64,000 nucleotides of DNA, taken from NCBI GenBank assembly GCA_017613135.1, contig JAGAEN010000007.1:1-64000 (forward strand). The letters are read 5' to 3'. The notes under the pieces are model-generated. The model did not search any database. It was not told the origin of the DNA and saw nothing but the letters and a program-made list of their open reading frames with translations. Position 1 is the stretch's first letter. Every line of letters begins with the position of its first letter. This document shows positions 10,547 through 19,231 of the stretch, in pieces. Source of the DNA: Candidatus Saccharimonadota bacterium (GTDB lineage: Bacteria > Patescibacteriota > Saccharimonadia > Saccharimonadales > Saccharimonadaceae). A program made the position numbers and the translations under genes.

Positions 10547-11868
10547 TTAAGCGCCTTCAAAATCGTCTTTACTCGTTCACTCCAAGTATTTTTCTTTGCT
10601 TGTGACAGCAAAACTTCTCTCTTTTTCAAGTCCTTATAATCTTCAATCGCCCGCTTTAAATTCCTCTCAAACTCTTTGTCATCCTTTGACATATAAACAT
10701 ACTCATAACCTTTACACTCCTCCAGGTCTCGCGTACAAACCGTCGGAAGGCCTGCTGCCATATACTCAAATAATTTCACTGGGGATGTAGCCTTTGCAAT
10801 ATCCCCTTTTTTAAATGGAATCATCGCACAATTAAAATGCTTTGCATAACTAGGCAAAGCACTATAATTCTTGGCGCCTAAATTATGCACATTATTACCA
10901 CTTTTTAAATCTTTTGCTGCATTATTATAATCCACTCCAAGATAAACAAATTCCCATTCATCATGTTTCTTCGCAATCTCATTCAACATATCAAAATCTA
11001 TCCAAGGTGCAAGTGCCCCATAAAACCCGATTATTGGCTTACTATACTTCACTATTTCTCTCATATCTATAGGAGTAGTGGTCTTATTATTTTTAAAATC
11101 AAAGTGCTCGATACTTACCGCATTACTTGCCATCACAATTCTTTGTGATTCGCCAAGATGTTCTCTTAATTCTTCATATAGTCTCTTTGCGGTAGCAAGA
11201 CACAACACCGGCTTAAGCTTCTCAAGCTTATCCCAAACTTCCATTTGGATACTAAGATCACCGGAAATATCTTCATGAAATTCATCGAGATAGTCGTAGA
11301 TAAACTTATACCCTAGCGATACCTCTTTTTTTAATAAACCATATTTTGTTGGCATATTATTCGGCGACAAGAAATAACAATCCTTCACGATTTTCGGAAG
11401 CTCATCTAAGTATTCCGCTGAATTAACCGTGATAATATTCTTACCCACCTTGCGAAATTTCTTTAACGGATTTTCTTGCTCTAAATACACTACAAAAAAA
11501 CCGTTTTTTTGAAACTCCTTAGCAAAATGATGTGGACGTTGCTTTAGTTTAATATCCCAAGGAATACTATTTAAAACAATCAACCTGTCAAACCCCTGAG
11601 CAAGTTGTTCTATCCTACTTTCTATTTTCCTTTTTTTATGTTCATTTTTTGATCTAACTATTGCGCCAGATACTTTTGCAACCTTTCTCACTACATTTCT
11701 TCTTTTTGTATTATTAGGAAAAACCCCATTAAATCCATTTGCAACCTTCTCGGCGAATAAAAATCTCTTGGAATTAGTAAGGCTATGCAGATATTTATTT
11801 TCCCTTTTTAGCGTATTATTCTCGCGAATTAATCTCTGAATCTCTTGATCAGTCATCTTTTCCACCAT
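10543..11868 (-). CDS. GT4-type glycosyltransferase
   Basis: A 441-residue glycosyltransferase of the GT-B fold. The N-terminus is coiled-coil-like (MTDQEIQRLIRENNTLKREN). The middle has IKLQRPHHFAKEF, seen in glycosyltransferases of wall polysaccharide clusters. The C-terminal donor half has PSYAKHFNCAMIPFKKGD and SPVKLFEYMAAGLPTV, the usual nucleotide-sugar site. The start lies directly after the wecB stop with AAGGAAG as Shine-Dalgarno, so it is in the wecB operon. The sugar is unknown; ManNAc is possible because WecB makes UDP-ManNAc (inference). Confidence 0.75.
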   Translation of the reverse strand: MVEKMTDQEIQRLIRENNTLKRENKYLHSLTNSKRFLFAEKVANGFNGVFPNNTKRRNVVRKVAKVSGAIVRSKNEHKKRKIESRIEQLAQGFDRLIVLNSIPWDIKLKQRPHHFAKEFQKNGFFVVYLEQENPLKKFRKVGKNIITVNSAEYLDELPKIVKDCYFLSPNNMPTKYGLLKKEVSLGYKFIYDYLDEFHEDISGDLSIQMEVWDKLEKLKPVLCLATAKRLYEELREHLGESQRIVMASNAVSIEHFDFKNNKTTTPIDMREIVKYSKPIIGFYGALAPWIDFDMLNEIAKKHDEWEFVYLGVDYNNAAKDLKSGNNVHNLGAKNYSALPSYAKHFNCAMIPFKKGDIAKATSPVKLFEYMAAGLPTVCTRDLEECKGYEYVYMSKDDKEFERNLKRAIEDYKDLKKREVLLSQAKKNTWSERVKTILKALN

Positions 11869-12966
11869 TTATCTTCCTTTCAAAATAGCATCAACTATGT
11901 ATTTGCTCGCAAATCCATCACCATATGGATTTGTTGCTTCAGACATCTTATTATAAACATCTCTACTAATCAATAACTCTCTTGCTGCATTATAAACATC
12001 GTCTTCCTTGGTTCCCACAAGCTTCAATGTTCCGGCCTTAATTCCTTCTGGACGTTCGGTTGTATCGCGAAGCACTAAAACTGGTTTACCTAAAGACGGC
12101 GCCTCTTCTTGCACTCCACCACTATCCGACATAATAAAGTATGCACGTTCCATAAAATTATGAAAATCCAACACGTCGAGCGGATCGATCAATCTCACAC
12201 GTTCATTATCACCCAATATTTCCTTCGCTACAGACTGCACCCTAGGGTTTAGATGCACTGGATAAATAATCTTAACGTCCGGAAAATCTTCCAAAATTCT
12301 TCGCATCGCCCTAAATATTTGCCGCATCGGTTCACCTAAGTTTTCTCTTCGATGAGCAGTTACAAGAATCAAACGAGAACCTTCAGCCCAATCTAAATCA
12401 GGATGTGAATAATCAGATGACACCGTCGTTTTCAGTGCATCTATTGCCGTATTCCCAGTCACAAAAATCTTCTGGCCCTTGTTCAATCTATCGCCTATGT
12501 TTTCCCTACTAATATCTGTCGGCGCAAAAAGATAATCTGCAATTTTATCAATAATCTGCCGATTCATTTCTTCCGGATACGGCGAATATTTATCGTAAGT
12601 TCGTAGCCCCGCCTCCACATGTCCCACCGACACTTGCTGATAGAATGCCGCAAGCGCTGCCGCCATCGCTGTCGTCGTATCACCATGCACCAATACTAAA
12701 TCTGGTTTCTCTTTAATAATAACTTTCTCAATCCCTTTCAAAACCTCCGCTGTAATATAAGCCAAAGATTGTCCTGGCTTCATAATATTTAAATCATAAT
12801 CAGGCTTTATCTTAAATATTTCTAAGACCTGATCCAGCATATCACGATGCTGAGCGGTCACGCAAACTATCGACTCAATTTGATCTCTTTTTTCCAATTC
12901 CTTCACTACCGGGGCCATCTTAATAGCCTCTGGTCGAGTACCAAAAACCGACAAAACTTTCATCAT
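11869..12966 (-). CDS. wecB: UDP-N-acetylglucosamine 2-epimerase
   Basis: A 365-residue protein of normal length. It interconverts UDP-GlcNAc and UDP-ManNAc, the donor for ManNAc-containing wall polymers. It shows VFGTRPEAIKMAPV at the N-terminus, VHGDTTTAMAAALAAF, the conserved HVEAGLRTYD, PEEMNRQIID and SDSGGVQEEAPSLGKPVL. TGT TATAAT ends exactly 6 nt before the ATG, so the mRNA should be leaderless. A glycosyltransferase follows in the same operon. Confidence 0.95.
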   Translation of the reverse strand: MMKVLSVFGTRPEAIKMAPVVKELEKRDQIESIVCVTAQHRDMLDQVLEIFKIKPDYDLNIMKPGQSLAYITAEVLKGIEKVIIKEKPDLVLVHGDTTTAMAAALAAFYQQVSVGHVEAGLRTYDKYSPYPEEMNRQIIDKIADYLFAPTDISRENIGDRLNKGQKIFVTGNTAIDALKTTVSSDYSHPDLDWAEGSRLILVTAHRRENLGEPMRQIFRAMRRILEDFPDVKIIYPVHLNPRVQSVAKEILGDNERVRLIDPLDVLDFHNFMERAYFIMSDSGGVQEEAPSLGKPVLVLRDTTERPEGIKAGTLKLVGTKEDDVYNAARELLISRDVYNKMSEATNPYGDGFASKYIVDAILKGR

Positions 12967-12986
12967 ATTTCCATTATAACATAACT

Positions 12987-14384
12987 CTAGGAGTATGGGC
13001 CGTATAAACTCTTCCTCACTCTTTGAATTTCATCTTCCCAACGAGAATCCCAGTTATCTTTGGTAAACGCCTCTCTCGCAACCAAAAGGCCGTTTTCTGA
13101 AAATTTCTTTCTAATTTTAGGCTTATCAATCATTTCCATCACTGCCTTTTTTAAATCATCTACTGTTGGAGAGATAATAAGCCCATTAAAACCGTCTATT
13201 ACAAGATTTGTCAAACCACCCACGTTAGTAGTAATAATCGCCGCCCCCGAAGCCATTCCCTCAATACAAGATAATGACGTCCCCTCCGAATACTTTGTCG
13301 GCACCAATACCACATCAGCTTCCTTATAAGCCTTCGGCATTTCCTCCATCGAATACTCATAATGAAATACGTTATCAGGGAACTCTTTCATCAATTCGTC
13401 TAATATCGCTTTAACTTTATCATTGTCTGCTTGACCAACGAAATTCAAAATCACTCTACCCTTATATCTTGGCAATATTTGTCTAAATGCCTCCACGGTG
13501 ATATCGAACCCTCTTGCATTATATAATCTCCGTGGATAAACGAATGTGATCCTACCATTGTCTTTCCTAGCCCTAATATGCGCGAACGCTTTTTTATCAT
13601 AATAATTCGGAATATATCTTTCCTTCAACGACAAAGTATAGTCTTGTGTTCTTGTAAAATTAATAAAGTTAGTATCTACACAAACGCAGCTCACTACATT
13701 TTTCAACGCGTCTATATGATCATCGTAAGAATGCGGAACCTTTTTGTCATATTTATTCCACTCGCCATCAAAATTAACACCATGATTAATACCAATCACT
13801 GGTATATTCCTAATTTCAGAAGCTAGCTCTAGTGGCGAAGCAATAATAAATTCAGCATCGCGACAATAATAATTATAAACAGACGAGCAAGTTCGCATAT
13901 TACCTTTGTCACCCGAACCGATTCCGACAACTTCAATACCTTCATAATTCTTTTTGAAAGGCACATTCGAACATTGTAGGATACGTGCGTTATATCCCAT
14001 TCTTTTTAATAAGCACGCCAGATCATAGACATACCGTTCTGCCCCTCCTTTAAATATTACCTTACCGTCCCAATCATAGAAATTCATATTAATAATATCA
14101 ACTTTATTTCGGACGAATTTTCTATTTTCTGCCCCAACTTTCATCCAACCCAAATTATCATCTGCTCTTTTTAATAACCCTTCCCTCTTCGATATTTTTC
14201 TCATCATATGATAAATCGAATCAGTCGCAAAGCTCATCGTCTTGTAACGTTTAGACGATAATAGCTTTATCATTTCCGCATTATCAGCAGACAACCTTTC
14301 ATTACGAATCTCTAACTCTCTGATATAGTCAGCAACACTAGCAATATCATTTTTTTTTGTACTCTTATTTTTTTTGCTTACCAT
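12987..14384 (-). CDS. GT4 glycosyltransferase
   Basis: A GT-B glycosyltransferase of 465 residues from the start chosen here. The longest frame reaches 14423. However, a TAGAAT -10 (complement of 14392-14397, preceded by TGG) lies inside that extension and ends 7 nt before the ATG at 14384, so the upstream codons are probably untranscribed. Visible motifs are IIFKGGAERYVYDLACLL-like acceptor-side residues, FVYPRRLYNARGFD, and the donor-site YKEADVVLVPTKYSEGTSLSCIEGMASGAAII. It precedes wecB in the same direction and belongs to the envelope-glycan region. Confidence 0.75.
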   Translation of the reverse strand: MVSKKNKSTKKNDIASVADYIRELEIRNERLSADNAEMIKLLSSKRYKTMSFATDSIYHMMRKISKREGLLKRADDNLGWMKVGAENRKFVRNKVDIINMNFYDWDGKVIFKGGAERYVYDLACLLKRMGYNARILQCSNVPFKKNYEGIEVVGIGSGDKGNMRTCSSVYNYYCRDAEFIIASPLELASEIRNIPVIGINHGVNFDGEWNKYDKKVPHSYDDHIDALKNVVSCVCVDTNFINFTRTQDYTLSLKERYIPNYYDKKAFAHIRARKDNGRITFVYPRRLYNARGFDITVEAFRQILPRYKGRVILNFVGQADNDKVKAILDELMKEFPDNVFHYEYSMEEMPKAYKEADVVLVPTKYSEGTSLSCIEGMASGAAIITTNVGGLTNLVIDGFNGLIISPTVDDLKKAVMEMIDKPKIRKKFSENGLLVAREAFTKDNWDSRWEDEIQRVRKSLYGPYS

Positions 14385-14434
14385 GCCCACCATTCTACCA
14401 CATATGCGCCAAAATCGCCACAATAAACACTATA

Positions 14435-16459
14435 CTATCTTATTTCTACCCAAGCTCCGGTCTTCACGTCCCAATAAATAGTTCCGTGTTCAAAGGTTTG
14501 ATAAACTAATCCATTTTCATTCTTCTGTTCACTGCTAGTTGGGTAACCTAGAACCCCCCATTCAGTTCCATTCTTTAAATACGTTTGATAAATACCGCCA
14601 GATACATCAAAAGAGCCTGTCTTTTCGCTCCAATAAATATTTCCTGTTTCAAACGCTTGATAACAGCCTCCATTAATCAAACCACAATAACCTTCAGTTG
14701 TTATCTTTTTCAATTTGCTTTTTACCCCACCAAGTTCTTCCCATTTCTTAGTCGCAAAATCACGAATCGCCCAGGCTCCCGTCCTTATATCCCAATAAAT
14801 AGTTCCGTGCTCAAAAGTTTGATAAACTAGTCCACTTTCGTTTATCAACTCACTACTGGTTGGATAACCAAGGGCTCCCCACTCAGTCCCATTCTTTACG
14901 TACATTTGAAAGATACCTCCAGATACATCAAAGGAACCTGTCTTTTCACTCCAATAAATGTTTCCTGTTTCAAACGCCTGATAACAACCTCCATTAATTA
15001 AACCACAATACCCATTAGTTATTGTTTTTTTCAGTTTGCTCTTTACTCCACCAAGTTCTTCCCATTTCTTAGTCGCAAAATCACGAATCGCCCAGGCTCC
15101 CGTCCTTATATCCCAATAAATAGTTCCGTGCTCAAAAGTTTGATAAACTAGTCCACTTTCGTTCTTTTGTTCACTACTAGTCGGGTAACCAAGAAACCCC
15201 TTTTCACCATTCAACTCTTGCCATTTTTTAAACACTTCTCCTTTAATTCCCCATGCATTGCCATTTTCTTCATTCTCATAAATAAAACCGTTCTCAAATT
15301 GCTGCCGAGAGCCTCCCTCCAGCTTTTCCACTTCACCAATTGGATAGCCCAATATGCCCCACTCCGTCCCTTGTTCAAACCAATAATCAAAAACTTTACC
15401 TTTCCTTATGCTATGCGCCCCAGTCTTTTTTGTCCAATAAACAAATCCATTTTCGAACACCTTATAGCATCCGCCTTCAGCTAAACCGCATGCCTCATTA
15501 CTCTCTTCCACACCTAAATAACTTTTTTGTCCTCCAGCCAATTCATAAAACTTTTCAATCTCGGACTGTTCAGCACCACCATCCGTTATCCCAGAAAACC
15601 AATCCTCAAAATAATGATAAAAATTCCGATTACCATACGACCCACAATATGCCGTCCCATACCCTGCCGCCAGCGCCCCGGCATTTGGCTGATAAGGCGT
15701 ATACCGATATAACGCCGAAGTCGCCAAATTCCGCACATTCACTACCGACCCCCCACAATCCTTATTTGGGTTATATTGTATATAGTTCTCACCTAAAGGA
15801 TAATTTGTCCAACCACCATTTAATACCGCCCTAAACATCCCGGCCGCATTCCTCACCTGATTTTTAAATCCATAATATTTCTCTGAACACGCCGCCGTAT
15901 CCGGACATCCATAACCCGTCGCCGCCCGATATTGCCGACTATTAGGATAAGTATCGGTAATTAATCCCTGCTCTTTTTGCAATAACACAATCAAAACCTG
16001 CGGATTAATTTGATAATCCTGCGCCGCCTGCCAAATAATATGTGCCGCCGTTTCCCCCTCACCAATCGTCTCCCCATCGCCAAACAATTCTTCCGACAAG
16101 CACACAAAATGCCCATTCTCAAAATGCCACTTCAAATTTGGGTACCTTATCGTCAAATATTCATAATCGCCCTGTTTTGTATTATTGCACGGATTTTTCG
16201 CTGTGAGAAATGCCTGAATCTCCTCTTCCGTCATTGCATCATATCGTGACATTTGGTAATCCGAAATAATATTTCCCGGATCAAAATTCGCCAAATTCGC
16301 TGCTTCCACCTCGTCCGCATTATTAAAACTATTCCTTAGAAATGTAAACAAAAACACTGCAAAAAACACCGCCATCATTACAAACCAAATCCGAGTATCT
16401 CGCCTTCTCACTCTCATTCCCCCCACTGTCTTATTGTCACATTTTTCCACCCACATCAT
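14435..16459 (-). CDS. Secreted LGFP-repeat protein with actinobacterial-type N-terminal domain
   Basis: A 674-residue membrane-anchored or secreted protein. A hydrophobic segment (about residues 27-45) precedes a globular domain with INPQVLIVLLQKEQGL and ATGYGCPDTAACSEKYYGF, a pattern I associate with actinobacterial secreted 'hemagglutinin'-type wall proteins. From about residue 300 onward are roughly seven LGFP-like repeats with LGYPTSSE, FEHGTIYWD and FETGNIYWSE. LGFP repeats are known in mycolic-acid actinobacteria as wall-associating modules, so binding to an actinobacterial host wall is an attractive inference. The start overlaps the upstream gene by 4 nt; a downstream Met at codon 15 is an alternative. 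Confidence 0.75.
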   Translation of the reverse strand: MMWVEKCDNKTVGGMRVRRRDTRIWFVMMAVFFAVFLFTFLRNSFNNADEVEAANLANFDPGNIISDYQMSRYDAMTEEEIQAFLTAKNPCNNTKQGDYEYLTIRYPNLKWHFENGHFVCLSEELFGDGETIGEGETAAHIIWQAAQDYQINPQVLIVLLQKEQGLITDTYPNSRQYRAATGYGCPDTAACSEKYYGFKNQVRNAAGMFRAVLNGGWTNYPLGENYIQYNPNKDCGGSVVNVRNLATSALYRYTPYQPNAGALAAGYGTAYCGSYGNRNFYHYFEDWFSGITDGGAEQSEIEKFYELAGGQKSYLGVEESNEACGLAEGGCYKVFENGFVYWTKKTGAHSIRKGKVFDYWFEQGTEWGILGYPIGEVEKLEGGSRQQFENGFIYENEENGNAWGIKGEVFKKWQELNGEKGFLGYPTSSEQKNESGLVYQTFEHGTIYWDIRTGAWAIRDFATKKWEELGGVKSKLKKTITNGYCGLINGGCYQAFETGNIYWSEKTGSFDVSGGIFQMYVKNGTEWGALGYPTSSELINESGLVYQTFEHGTIYWDIRTGAWAIRDFATKKWEELGGVKSKLKKITTEGYCGLINGGCYQAFETGNIYWSEKTGSFDVSGGIYQTYLKNGTEWGVLGYPTSSEQKNENGLVYQTFEHGTIYWDVKTGAWVEIR
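14727..15163. repeat. Intragenic direct repeat (LGFP units)
   Basis: A 116-bp stretch at 14727-14842 recurs at 15048-15163 without a visible mismatch, at a period of 321 bp (107 codons, about two LGFP units). The flanking DNA also matches at a lower level. DNA-level identity, not only protein similarity, points to a recent duplication or ongoing gene conversion. Confidence 0.9.
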
Positions 16460-16995
16460 AATTCTACCTCTTTAGTAATCACTTCTGTCTCTTCCCCTGA
16501 CTTCATATTAATAATAACCGTTGTTTTTCCACTCCCAAGACTGCTCACCCACACATTAAAGCCTTCACAAGTCGAAGTTGATGCTGAACCAAAAATCGGC
16601 ACCATCTCAGTATACAAAACCTCATTGCCCCGCACTATATTCATTTCACAACTACCATTTGTCAGGTATTGATCAATATTTACCCTAACTACTAAATAAT
16701 CTCCTGATACCTCAAGGTGCGTAATTGCTCCAGTCAAAACCCCACTATCATTTGGATCAGGACCATCAAACTTTACCACATCCGCATTTGCTTGCGGCTC
16801 TTCTTCTTTTAGAGTCTCTTCTTTCTTTTCTTCAGTTTGTTCAACCACCTGATTTTCATCTCTTTCTTCTTTCGGTTTCTTATCCCTAAAATATCCATCC
16901 CACACAAAATAACACACTACTATGGCCGCCACTAACAAAATCAAAAAGAATAGCCTAGAAATCCATTTTTTACTGCGTTTTCTTCTTCTTGCCAT
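16456..16995 (-). CDS. Membrane-anchored extracytoplasmic protein of unknown function
   Basis: A 179-residue protein with a basic N-terminus, one membrane helix (about residues 14-31), a charged low-complexity linker rich in Glu and Lys, and a C-terminal beta-rich domain of about 100 residues with two cysteines (NGSCEMNI and STSTCEGF). I do not recognise the family. It is translationally coupled to the LGFP-repeat gene by an ATGA-type overlap, so the two products may act together at the cell surface (inference). Confidence 0.65.
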   Translation of the reverse strand: MARRRKRSKKWISRLFFLILLVAAIVVCYFVWDGYFRDKKPKEERDENQVVEQTEEKKEETLKEEEPQANADVVKFDGPDPNDSGVLTGAITHLEVSGDYLVVRVNIDQYLTNGSCEMNIVRGNEVLYTEMVPIFGSASTSTCEGFNVWVSSLGSGKTTVIINMKSGEETEVITKEVEL

Positions 16996-17013
16996 TAAGG
17001 AGCCTTTCTCCTT
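16996..17013 (-). promoter_or_regulatory. Leader hairpin masking the Shine-Dalgarno
   Basis: Just before the ATG at 16995, the minus strand reads AAGGAG-AAAGG-CTCCTT. The six-base arms pair perfectly, enclosing or occupying every plausible Shine-Dalgarno. This could reduce translation of the 16456-16995 gene. The effect is inferred; the pairing is seen. Confidence 0.4.
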
Positions 17014-17046
17014 TAATCATAACAGGTTTAAAAAGATTTGTAAACC

Positions 17047-17376
17047 TTACGCTAAATCTATCCCCAAAATCTCCGCCGCTTTTTCTAGAACTTCCCTTTC
17101 TTCTTCTGACGCCGACAACATTTTTGCTTTGAATAATTCTACTGTCTTCTCGTGCCGATAGTCTAACACCTCTAGGCTTCTCGCCTCACCTGGGTTTTTC
17201 TTTAATACACCCTTCCCCACCAAATTATCAATATGCTCCGCTACCGCTGATACGCTCGATAGTTCAAGCCCCGCCATAATTTCCCGATAGGATGGCGAAT
17301 ACCCCTTTTCTTCCTCGAAATCCTCAATAAACTGAAGAACTGCTAATTGTTTTTTTGTCAATTTCATAATAGTCAT
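17047..17376 (-). CDS. LexA-type winged-helix DNA-binding protein without protease domain
   Basis: A 109-residue protein from the start chosen here. KLTKKQLAVLQFIEDFEEEKGYSPSYREI and the following helix-turn-helix (SSVSAVAEHIDNLVGKGVL) match the N-terminal DNA-binding domain of LexA. The S24 autoprotease domain is absent; the C-terminal 40 residues form a charged helix instead. It therefore cannot be inactivated by LexA-style self-cleavage. The longer frame to 17574 is rejected because TATAAT (complement of 17383-17388) ends 6 nt before the ATG at 17376. It is divergent from the LCP gene and shares its promoter region. Confidence 0.7.
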   Translation of the reverse strand: MTIMKLTKKQLAVLQFIEDFEEEKGYSPSYREIMAGLELSSVSAVAEHIDNLVGKGVLKKNPGEARSLEVLDYRHEKTVELFKAKMLSASEEEREVLEKAAEILGIDLA

Positions 17377-17378
17377 GT

Positions 17379-17388
17379 TATAATTATA
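17379..17388. promoter_or_regulatory. Overlapping divergent promoters
   Basis: TATAAT elements for the two directions overlap within 10 bp: plus strand 17379-17384 (preceded by TGT) and minus strand 17383-17388. They serve the LCP gene (start 17393, 8-nt gap) and the LexA-like gene (start 17376, 6-nt gap). RNA polymerase cannot use both at once, so the pair should be mutually exclusive and could be autoregulated by the LexA-like protein (inference). Confidence 0.65.
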
Positions 17389-17392
17389 AATA

Positions 17393-19084
17393 ATGAGTAA
17401 AAATAAATCAATCGATGGGCTTACGGTTCGCGATGCCAAAAATCCGACACCAGAGATAAAAAAGCCCGCTAAACCAACCCCGAAACCTACCAAGGCTAAA
17501 CTTTCTGCTACTAAAAACCCTGTTAAAAACATTAACATCCCTAACTCTGAACCAACTGAACCAGTTGAGGTCACAGTTGTTCACGAAAAAACACAGATTG
17601 TCGAGGACTTTCTAAAACCCGTCCAAGCTTTCAATTTTGATGGCGAAGAACTTACCCCTTCTAAAGAACCTACCAAAAAATCTAAAAAGGACAAAAAATC
17701 TAAAAAAGAAAAACCAGAAAAGAAAAAGCCAGGTAAAGTCCGCCGCATTATTTCTATTATTGTTCTCGTCATTGTTCTTGCCCTTATTGGCCTTGTTACC
17801 TGGGCCGTCCTTTGGGGCAACGATATCATCGCCAAAATCACCGGCGGCCAAGGTAACGTCTTCGATCTCATCAAGTTTATCGAGCCCACTTACGACCCAT
17901 TAAAGACTGACTCTAATGGTCGCACTAATATTCTTGCCTTTGGTACTAGCGGTTACAATATGGCTGGCGATGAAGGACGTGGCGTTCACGCTGGCGCCCA
18001 GCTCACCGACTCTATTATGATGATTAGTTTGAACCAAGAAACCGGCGACATTGCTATGCTTTCCCTCCCTCGTGACCTTAAGGCCTCCACTACTTGTACT
18101 GCCACTGGCAAAATCAATGAGCTCTACTGGTGTCGTGGTGGCGGAGCAGATGTTTCTGCCGAACAGGAAGCCGCAGCTGCTGGCGCCTTAATGGCCGAAG
18201 TTGGTGATATCCTTGGTGTAGATTTTCAATACTTTGCCCACCTAAACTGGGGCTCGCTCATCTCCATTGTCGATATTTTAGGTGGCATCACCGTTACTCT
18301 TGATGAGGGTATCTACGATTATTACTGGACTGGCGCCGTTTATGAGCCGGGCGTTGCGTACACTTTAAACGGCGAGCAAGCCCTTGGATTATCCCGTGCT
18401 CGTCACGGTACTTCTGGCGGCGACTTCTCCCGCGGTTCTTCTCAACAAAAAATTCTTATTGGTATTAAAAACAAAATAATCGAAAAGGAACTTTCTATCA
18501 CCGATATCATCGGCCTTGCTTCTGCCCTTGGTGATAATTTCCGCAGTAATTTTTCTATTGATGAATTAAAATCCGCTGCCCATCTCACTTTTGACTTTGA
18601 CTTTGACAGTATGCGTCAAATATCTCTCTGGCCAGACTATATGCGAACTGGCACTCTCGAAAATGGTATTTCTTATGTCTTCCCTCGCGCCGGTACTTAT
18701 AGCTATGGCAATATTCAAGCCTATGTTGCCGAAAACCTTAACAACGATCCTCGCACTTATGAACATCCTGCCATCGCTATCTTTAATGCTACCGGTGAAG
18801 CAGGCCTAGCCAGTACCGAAAAAACCAAACTCGAAGCCGAAGGCTACACCATCAACGCTATCGACAACGCCCCAGAAGACACTAAATTCGAAGACAAAAT
18901 CACCTTTTATAGCAATCACGCTAAGCCTGGCACCGAAGATATGCTCCAAAAGTATTACGAACTATATCAAGACCAAATTAAATCCCTCTCCGACGCCCCC
19001 GCTTCACTCCCCCGCGACTACGACTTCATCATCGTCCTCGGCCCCTCTCCCGCTGAAGAAGAAGAGCCGACAGTTGATGAGTAA
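17393..19084 (+). CDS. LytR-CpsA-Psr (LCP) family glycan ligase
   Basis: A 563-residue protein with a long lysine/proline-rich cytoplasmic N-terminus (about 120 residues), one membrane helix (about 121-142), and an LCP catalytic domain. LCP motifs include LTDSIMMISLNQETGDIAMLSLPRDL, the acidic/arginine ALGLSRARHGTSGGDFSRGSSQQKIL, and a C-terminal LytR_C-like domain (AIFNATGEAGLAS onward). LCP enzymes transfer polyprenyl-linked polymers onto peptidoglycan. This is the expected last step for the glycans made and exported by the 4-14 kb genes. The mRNA should be nearly leaderless. Confidence 0.9.
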   Translation: MSKNKSIDGLTVRDAKNPTPEIKKPAKPTPKPTKAKLSATKNPVKNINIPNSEPTEPVEVTVVHEKTQIVEDFLKPVQAFNFDGEELTPSKEPTKKSKKDKKSKKEKPEKKKPGKVRRIISIIVLVIVLALIGLVTWAVLWGNDIIAKITGGQGNVFDLIKFIEPTYDPLKTDSNGRTNILAFGTSGYNMAGDEGRGVHAGAQLTDSIMMISLNQETGDIAMLSLPRDLKASTTCTATGKINELYWCRGGGADVSAEQEAAAAGALMAEVGDILGVDFQYFAHLNWGSLISIVDILGGITVTLDEGIYDYYWTGAVYEPGVAYTLNGEQALGLSRARHGTSGGDFSRGSSQQKILIGIKNKIIEKELSITDIIGLASALGDNFRSNFSIDELKSAAHLTFDFDFDSMRQISLWPDYMRTGTLENGISYVFPRAGTYSYGNIQAYVAENLNNDPRTYEHPAIAIFNATGEAGLASTEKTKLEAEGYTINAIDNAPEDTKFEDKITFYSNHAKPGTEDMLQKYYELYQDQIKSLSDAPASLPRDYDFIIVLGPSPAEEEEPTVDE

Positions 19085-19085
19085 A

Positions 19086-19231
19086 ATATAGTAAATATTT
19101 GCGCATTGAACGAGCCCAATTAAAAATAACAATTTCACAGGACGAGCACGGAACTGTAATTCCGGCGCGGTCCTGCCTGAAATTGTTATTTTTGATCTGG
19201 CGCGAGTAAAGCGTGCAAATATTTACTATAT
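19086..19231. repeat. 146-bp interrupted palindrome between convergent genes
   Basis: Four nested perfect stems are visible: 19086-19102 with 19215-19231 (17 bp), 19122-19137 with 19178-19193 (16 bp), 19138-19143 with 19170-19175 (6 bp, CC bulge) and 19149-19153 with 19160-19164 (5 bp, loop of 6). It fills the gap between the LCP gene and khpB. The outer arm contains the khpB stop codon. It may end transcription in both directions, or be a palindromic element related to those in valS and tsaD. Confidence 0.85.

Noticed and set aside
17377-17574. N-terminal extension of the LexA-like gene to 17574
   Set aside because: It overlaps the divergent LCP gene and the promoter lies inside it. The ATG at 17376 is exactly 6 nt from the -10.
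19105-19195. Possible SRP (4.5S) RNA in the long palindrome
   Set aside because: The conserved GGAAGGAAGCAG-type SRP loop is absent. The element is a simple nested palindrome.
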